This document shows, in pieces, positions 58,809-64,000 of a DNA stretch of 64,000 bases. A model generated the notes under the pieces. It was not told the DNA's origin and searched no databases. It worked only from the letters and a program-made list of their open reading frames with translations. Numbering within the stretch: position 1 is the first letter of the stretch; each line of letters opens with the position of its first letter. The stretch comes from Cloeon dipterum (taxonomy: Eukaryota; Arthropoda; Insecta; Ephemeroptera; Baetidae), in contig NC_088790.1 of NCBI RefSeq assembly GCF_949628265.1, forward strand, positions 11,474,545 through 11,538,544, read 5' to 3'. The position numbers and the translations under genes were made by a program.

Positions 58809-59671
58809 ATGAGTTTGCTCGCGACGAAAGCCACCAATGCCTGGAGGCACTGGGTGGTGCTGTGGAAACGGTACCCTCTTTGCCGGGGCATGGTGACATA
58901 CTCCATCGTTTGGCCGGTTTCCAGCATCTGCCAACAAAGGATTGCTGGTTGGTTACGTTGAGAAATTATTGTGCATTTCGCAGCCTTGAGCTGAAAATTT
59001 TAAAAATAACCAATAACACCATGTCATAATTTTGATGTGTTCACAGGCAAAAAGGAAATCGACTGGAAGCAAGTAGCTCGATTTAGTTTTTACGGTGGCT
59101 GTTATGTGGCACCGACCCTCTTCTTTTGGGTGAGACTGTCAAGCAACATGTGGCCGGCAATGAATTTGAAAAACGGCATTAGAAAAGTGAGTAAAAAATG
59201 CCCATTTTCACATGACAGGTTACTTAACCCAATTTTTATTCCAGGCACTTGTCGAGCAGGTCTCGTACGGTCCATTTGCCATGACTAGTTTCTTCTTCCT
59301 CATGACCCTGCTGGAAGGGAGAGGCGTTGAAGCGGCCAAGCAGGAAGTTTCAACCAAGTTTTGGTCAACATATAAAGTAAAAATTTTCGCATAGCTATTT
59401 TTCTTACATTTTAATACATATTTCTTTAAAGGTTGGCGTTTGCTTTTGGCCAATAATGCAGACCATAAACTTTGGATTCCTGCCGGAAAAGAACAGGGTC
59501 CCATTTGTTGGTGCCTGCAGCTTTGTTTGGACCATTTTTCTGTCGTACATGAAATCCCTGGACGCTGCCAGGTTAGAAAAAAGGAATGAGAGGCTGAAGG
59601 CGAAGAAAGAATTAGAAGCTCTGGAAGCAGCTGGTGCTGCAGCCGCCGCGGCAGATAATCTCACTCCGTAA
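58809..59671 (+). CDS. MPV17L: MPV17/PMP22-family membrane protein (MPV17L-like)
   Basis: Four-helix membrane protein of the Mpv17/PMP22 family, found in mitochondrial inner or peroxisomal membranes and linked to reactive-oxygen and mtDNA maintenance. Exons 58809-58947, 59047-59186, 59245-59376 and 59432-59671 join in phase 1, 0, 0 to give 216 aa (human MPV17L 196). Characteristic blocks are WKRYPLCRGMVTYSIVWPVS, then ICQQRIAGKKEIDWKQVARF, LVEQVSYGPFAMTSFF, KFWSTYKVGVCFWPIMQTIN, and FGFLPEKNRVPFVGACSFVW. The KFW-TYK-G--FWP-.Q..NF signature is the family's. The extra C-terminal tail is a basic, Ala-rich coiled-coil-like segment (ARLEKRNERLKAKKELEALE). The start ATG begins just before the first conserved helix. 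AATAAA lies at 59955-59960. Confidence 0.9.
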
Positions 59672-62185
59672 CATTTTACCGTTTATTTTTTTTTTATCTA
59701 TATACCATACCAAGGAGAAGGGAGTCGCCTTCCACAGTTCAAAGTGTGATACTCTGTATATTTTATTGATGGAAAGTGACCATAATTATACCAACAGGGC
59801 ACTTTGCTATTTATTGCATTTTAGCTCTGAATACGTGGTTAATTTATGAATCGCGTTCAACCAATTAATGTGTAGGCTGTTGGATTGTACAATAATGTTT
59901 TGATGAGGCGTGTTTAGAACAGCCTTTAAATTTGATTAAGTGTTTGATCAGTCAAATAAATTGTTGGTAGCTCAAATTTTGAATTCGCTGATTTTTTAGA
60001 ATAACAAAAAATCCCGCGAGCGCTTAAAAATTTCAAATGAATTTTTAGTTTCAGCAGTTTGGACCATTAATAGCAAACACAACCCTGTTCGCGCAGGATA
60101 TATATGCTTATCTGCCTTGTTTACTCACTCAAGGGAATCTAGATATTTTAATTGGCACCTTGATACTAACTTGGCACTCTGATCTAATTTAAAAGCATAC
60201 GCCCACACTCGTTTAGGAATGTTCAACTATGTATAGCCCTAATGGAAGAAAATTGGGCATTTAGTTGTTTGCTTTAATTTTGAATTAAATATATTTTTCA
60301 AACCTTTATTTAAATCTAACAGAATGCTATTAAAAGGTTTCATATGGCCTTTAGAATTGGGAAATCCACAGGATAACCATGGCTAAAAACCCCAAGAACT
60401 TTAAAAACAATCCTTCCTGCATGGGAGTATTCAACTTTTAATCAAAAAGTTCAATACATAGCCATGAGACGTTCCTAATTTTTAAAAGGCGAGAGGCAAA
60501 CAAAAGATACGCTTACAACATAGATTTTTATAATTGTGTCATATATCACTGCGCTTGTTCTACTGAAAATTAGCACAATATTGCAATCAAATAGCAAAAA
60601 TCTTTTCTATATGAGTGCGCCTCATATTATATCAATTAATAAAAACTATTTTTTTCTGTTTAAAGTTTCGTATTTGAAAAAAATGCTGATTTAAGGTGGT
60701 TCTTTTTAGGTGTGAAATGGAAACCGTAAACCCCGTTGTTGAGGCGCTAGCAACAAAGACACTATATTATGCGGTTAGCGTGCCGTGAGCTAAATTTTCA
60801 ATTTTTTCCTAAAAAAACATTTCACTAACTGAACATTTTATATTTGAAGGGGGTTCATGATATACTTCAGAATATCAAACTGTAATAATTTAACAATATA
60901 TTGCGGCACACGGAGCTTAATATACCGAGACGGGAATATCAACAATCACGATTAATTTTCAAACTTATTAGTTTACTGCAATATTTCATAAGCTTTTTGT
61001 GACCAGATTGTGTGATGTGGAAATTCATAATTCCATGAGCTGACCCATTATTCATTTAGAATTCCTGGTATGACGACATCCACTGAAAGTATAAAACGCA
61101 ATATTTGCTTGCTTGATAATAATTATTGTGTTTCTGCGAGATGGATAAACGAGTTGCGCGCGCATTCCGGTTCCCATTCTCCGGGCTCGTTATACTTGCA
61201 GTGTGGTGCTCGCTTGGAAAACACAGGTCTACCTTCACATAGTCGAGTAAGGAAGGAGAGTGGCGTATTCTCGATCCTTTTTATTGTCAGCACAATGATT
61301 GATAACTTGATATTGCCACAAAGCCGCGTCTCTATCTAATAGAGGACAAGTTATTGTGTTACTCTGCTGAAATATACGTGCCACTTTTTTTTAATTTTTA
61401 AACGGCGGATCGGGTTCTGCTTGTGTGGCGTATGAGATGAGCCTGTGCGAAAGGCTAATGCCCTTATGATTGAGACGAAGCAAGCACCCAGGCCACGCTG
61501 TCTTTGGCTGTATAGCAACAAATAGGAGAAGATCAGCAGTCCGTTCAGACGGTGAGCGCGCAGTTATCATACACAATATTTTATTTAACCGCTTCTTAAT
61601 CTAAAAGGGAGGAAGTTGTTTCAAAATTTGTAGTTCACAAATATTTCATATATAACTAACAAGTCAACAAATTAATAGATGTTTTTTTTTAAATGATGAT
61701 GATTATTTCTTCAAGTTGTTCGGCTTTTATTGATTAATGTCCGTAATATATTAAATTATATGTTAAATTAATATTTTCGAAGATTAATTTTACCGACAGG
61801 CTGACTCCAAAAAAATTATTTTTGCACTCAATTCTGATAATGGCATTAAACTTTTAAAATAATTAAAAAAAATCTTGGCAGTTTCGGATTTTTAATATTT
61901 AAAAAGCGAAAGTTCACCTCGTGATGAGACAAGCAAATCCTTTCAACTGATGATGTCATGGCTTATTCTGCGCATTTTAAAGCATAAGCCGGCCGAATTA
62001 TCCGCGATCGTTGCTTGTATATTTACGGCTCTTATATACCTGACCGGCGCATATAGTTTCTTTTTCTCTAAATTATTGCACTCGGTGACCAACATTCTCA
62101 TTTTCTCCCGCCTGTCTACGTGGTAGGTTAGAGTACAGTCATCCTTGAGTCTCCGTCGCAGCCTTGAAGTGCTTGGAAGGTGAAA
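59672..62185. other. Intergenic region
   Basis: AT-rich with no supportable gene. It contains the 3' UTR of the MPV17-like gene (poly(A) signal 59955-59960) and, at its right end, the 5' flank of the PH-domain gene. Open frames are short and random in composition. Confidence 0.5.
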
Positions 62186-63832
62186 ATGGACAAGATCACC
62201 AGCGCTTTTAATTGGTTTCGAGGCGACCGCACCGATGGCGTGAAAAAAACAGGTAAATTTGAGAAACTTTGAGGCCATGGAAAAATATTTTCTGTCAATT
62301 ACGGTTGATTTTAAAATTATACGCATTTCCAATTTCTTTATTTTGATTTAAGTATCCATATAATATTATTTACTTCACTATTAACGATAAAAGTAAAGGT
62401 GTGAAATATTCCCAGCCCATCCACACGCACAATAGCAAAGATAAGATTGAGTGCCGAGACTCCTAATGGATTATTCGTGTCTTAATTCCAAGGAAAGCTA
62501 CTTCCCTACGTATTATTTCATTTTTAATTAGAACAGCAAATCCATATTACAAAATCGTTAATATTTAAAAAAAAATACCAGAGCAATTTGATTACCCAAT
62601 CAGGAAATAGTTTTCTGAAATGCATGTGAAGTAAAAATATTATCACTAAACCGGCGGTGGTTTAAGTAAAAAATATTGGATTTATCGGGCAGTCGCAAAG
62701 GCAAGTGGCTAGGGTCAAAGTGACACTATAAGGCAATCGAGCGAATTACGCCTGTTATAGCAGTTTAACAAGGAGTGCGAGATCTACTTCATTTGTTGCG
62801 AGAGCACATACCAAGGCACACAACTCCTCTCGTGTGATTTTCTCTATGATTTTGTTTGACTACGAGCCAGAAGGTAAATAATTTAGAAGAGATCGAGGCA
62901 GTTTAACGTATTTATTTTAACGGTAGGAAACGCTTCATATATTTAGCAGCTCAGAGGATTTTCTCGGTGTCATATCCCACATCCCAACTCTTGTTCATAA
63001 ACTAAATAAAATAAAACCAAATTAAATCCCATGATTTATTTAAAATAATATTTACATATTCCTTTAAATTTTTCTTTTTATTATCAAGTTTTCCTTCTGT
63101 TTTAATTGAAAGCCGGGATATTTCCTTTTAATAAGGCATTATTATTGAACTGGCCCCAAGAATATTGATCTATATGAATCAATATTAATTATATTGTGCG
63201 CTTCTTGTTGTTTTTCTAGCACAGCGTTTTTAGAAATCCATGTTTTCGCCCTTGTCACCCACAGAAAGATTTATTACCACCATGGCTACCTAAAATTTCG
63301 TTATTGTAAGATAAACCAAGCCTGTCACGTAAAACAACAGTAATTACTACGTGTAGAAAGAGTTTGTGGGTCTCTGTCCAGACTTCATTCAGCACGCGGT
63401 CCCTCCTTTGCTGTATCTTATCTACATATTTTTATCATCAATGCGCCGCCTACTCACGAATTTTACTCATTGGTTTGGAGCAAGCCGACTTAAGCGATGT
63501 GAAATTTTCATTAGAGATGACAAATCTCTACAAAAACAGAATTTTGCTCAACCTCGACCACCTCACGGAAACGCGAAATCCGATTTTGCTTCGAGGTCTA
63601 TGGTGACAATTCGCTTTTCAATTATTTTTAAAAAGATTTTATTGTTTTTCAGATGAGCTGGAAATCGAGGCAATCACCAAAATCATCGAGAGAGGTGCCT
63701 ATCTATGGAAGGTCCGCTCCTACACCCGCTGGTTCCAGCGGTGGTTCTTTGTGGATGCCAACGGGCACCAATTCGGCTACCATAGGAGCGGGCTCAGAAG
63801 AGCGATGTGCTTGGCCAAATCGAGGGTGCTAG
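62186..63832 (+). CDS. PH-domain protein, 5' part only; possibly PLC-delta-like
   Basis: Only the first exons lie in the window. Exon 62186-62252 (MDKITSAFNWFRGDRTDGVK, ending in phase 1) joins 63653-63832, which itself ends in phase 1 at a good donor. A second possible first exon at 62846-62873 (MILFDYEPE) also ends in phase 1 and joins the same exon. The shared part begins DELEIEAITKIIERGAYLWK and continues VRSYTRWFQRWFFVDANGHQ, the first beta strands of a PH domain (LxKV.S...W..R.F.V). The position at the very N-terminus and the WKVRS..RWF.RWF pattern suggest a phospholipase C delta or PLC-like protein. This is a weak inference, because the EF-hand, X and Y domains would lie beyond 64000. 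Confidence 0.6.
62846..62873 (+). CDS. Alternative first coding exon of the PH-domain gene
   Basis: ATG at 62846 begins MILFDYEPE and ends at a perfect donor context (GAAG|GTAAAT) in phase 1, exactly the phase of the main first exon. Either could be used with exon 63653-63832, which would give two N-termini from two promoters about 0.65 kb apart. Confidence 0.45.
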
Positions 63833-64000
63833 GTGAGTCCAATAAAAAACTCTTCAATTAGGGGGTTTGACTTAATAATTTACGTTTGTTTTAAATGTTT
63901 TATTTTCTATTTACCTCATTCAATAAACAGTCAAGGAAAACTCAGTGAATAAGGATAAAATGAAAAATTGTTTTAATCTTGAGACTGAACCGTTAAACTT
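63833..64000 (+). other. Intron of the PH-domain gene at the window edge
   Basis: AT-rich sequence following the donor at 63832, with no exon recognisable before the window ends. Confidence 0.5.

Noticed and set aside
58649-59029. 126-aa frame overlapping the MPV17-like first exon
   Set aside because: Another frame, 58809-58947, carries the family's conserved first helix and splices in phase.

Overview
This is a stretch of animal nuclear genome, almost certainly from an arthropod and most likely an insect. Genes are split by many short GT-AG introns (about 45-90 bp, some 0.3-1.4 kb), intergenic DNA is AT-rich, coding exons are richer in GC, and one gene encodes a class I cytokine receptor of Domeless/gp130 type. 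No prokaryotic operon, CRISPR array, rRNA or tRNA gene was seen. I rebuilt the gene models by hand, checking that every splice junction keeps frame. Species cannot be read from the sequence.

Layout: (1) 3.4-6.0 kb, + : lysosomal heparan-alpha-glucosaminide N-acetyltransferase (HGSNAT), 11 exons. (2) 8.0-10.1 kb, - : DIPK1/FAM69 divergent kinase, head-to-head with (3) 10.7-11.1 kb, + : BET1L/GS15 SNARE. (4) 11.8-19.5 kb, - : C2CD5, 16 coding exons with a large Ser/Pro-rich insert; a phase-compatible 5' extension reaches about 21.0 kb. (5) 21.1-25.4 kb, + : an unrecognised CRIB (Cdc42/Rac-binding) protein with a repeated Phe-rich/basic motif and two possible C-termini. (6) 25.6-26.4 kb, - : a small secreted protein. 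(7) 26.5-31.0 kb: gene-poor. (8) 31.1-35.75 kb, + : a Domeless/gp130-like receptor ectodomain for which no membrane segment was found. (9) 36.0-38.5 kb: a decayed tandem copy of that receptor, split by a near-perfect inverted repeat with 801-bp arms. (10) 40.4-51.1 kb, - : a polyQ-rich BICRA/GLTSCR1 orthologue, with a CpG-rich promoter candidate at 54.3-54.9 kb. (11) 56.4-58.2 kb, - : TMEM30/CDC50, head-to-head with (12) 58.8-59.7 kb, + : an MPV17-like protein. (13) 62.2-63.8 kb onward, + : the first exons of a PH-domain protein, leaving the window.

Most genes are unrelated housekeeping genes of secretion, membranes and chromatin. The lineage-specific material is the receptor locus with its decayed copy and hairpin, the CRIB protein, and the small secreted protein. 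The strongest candidates for something undescribed are the 801-bp-arm palindrome inside the decayed receptor copy, the apparently secreted receptor, and the CRIB protein with its motif array.
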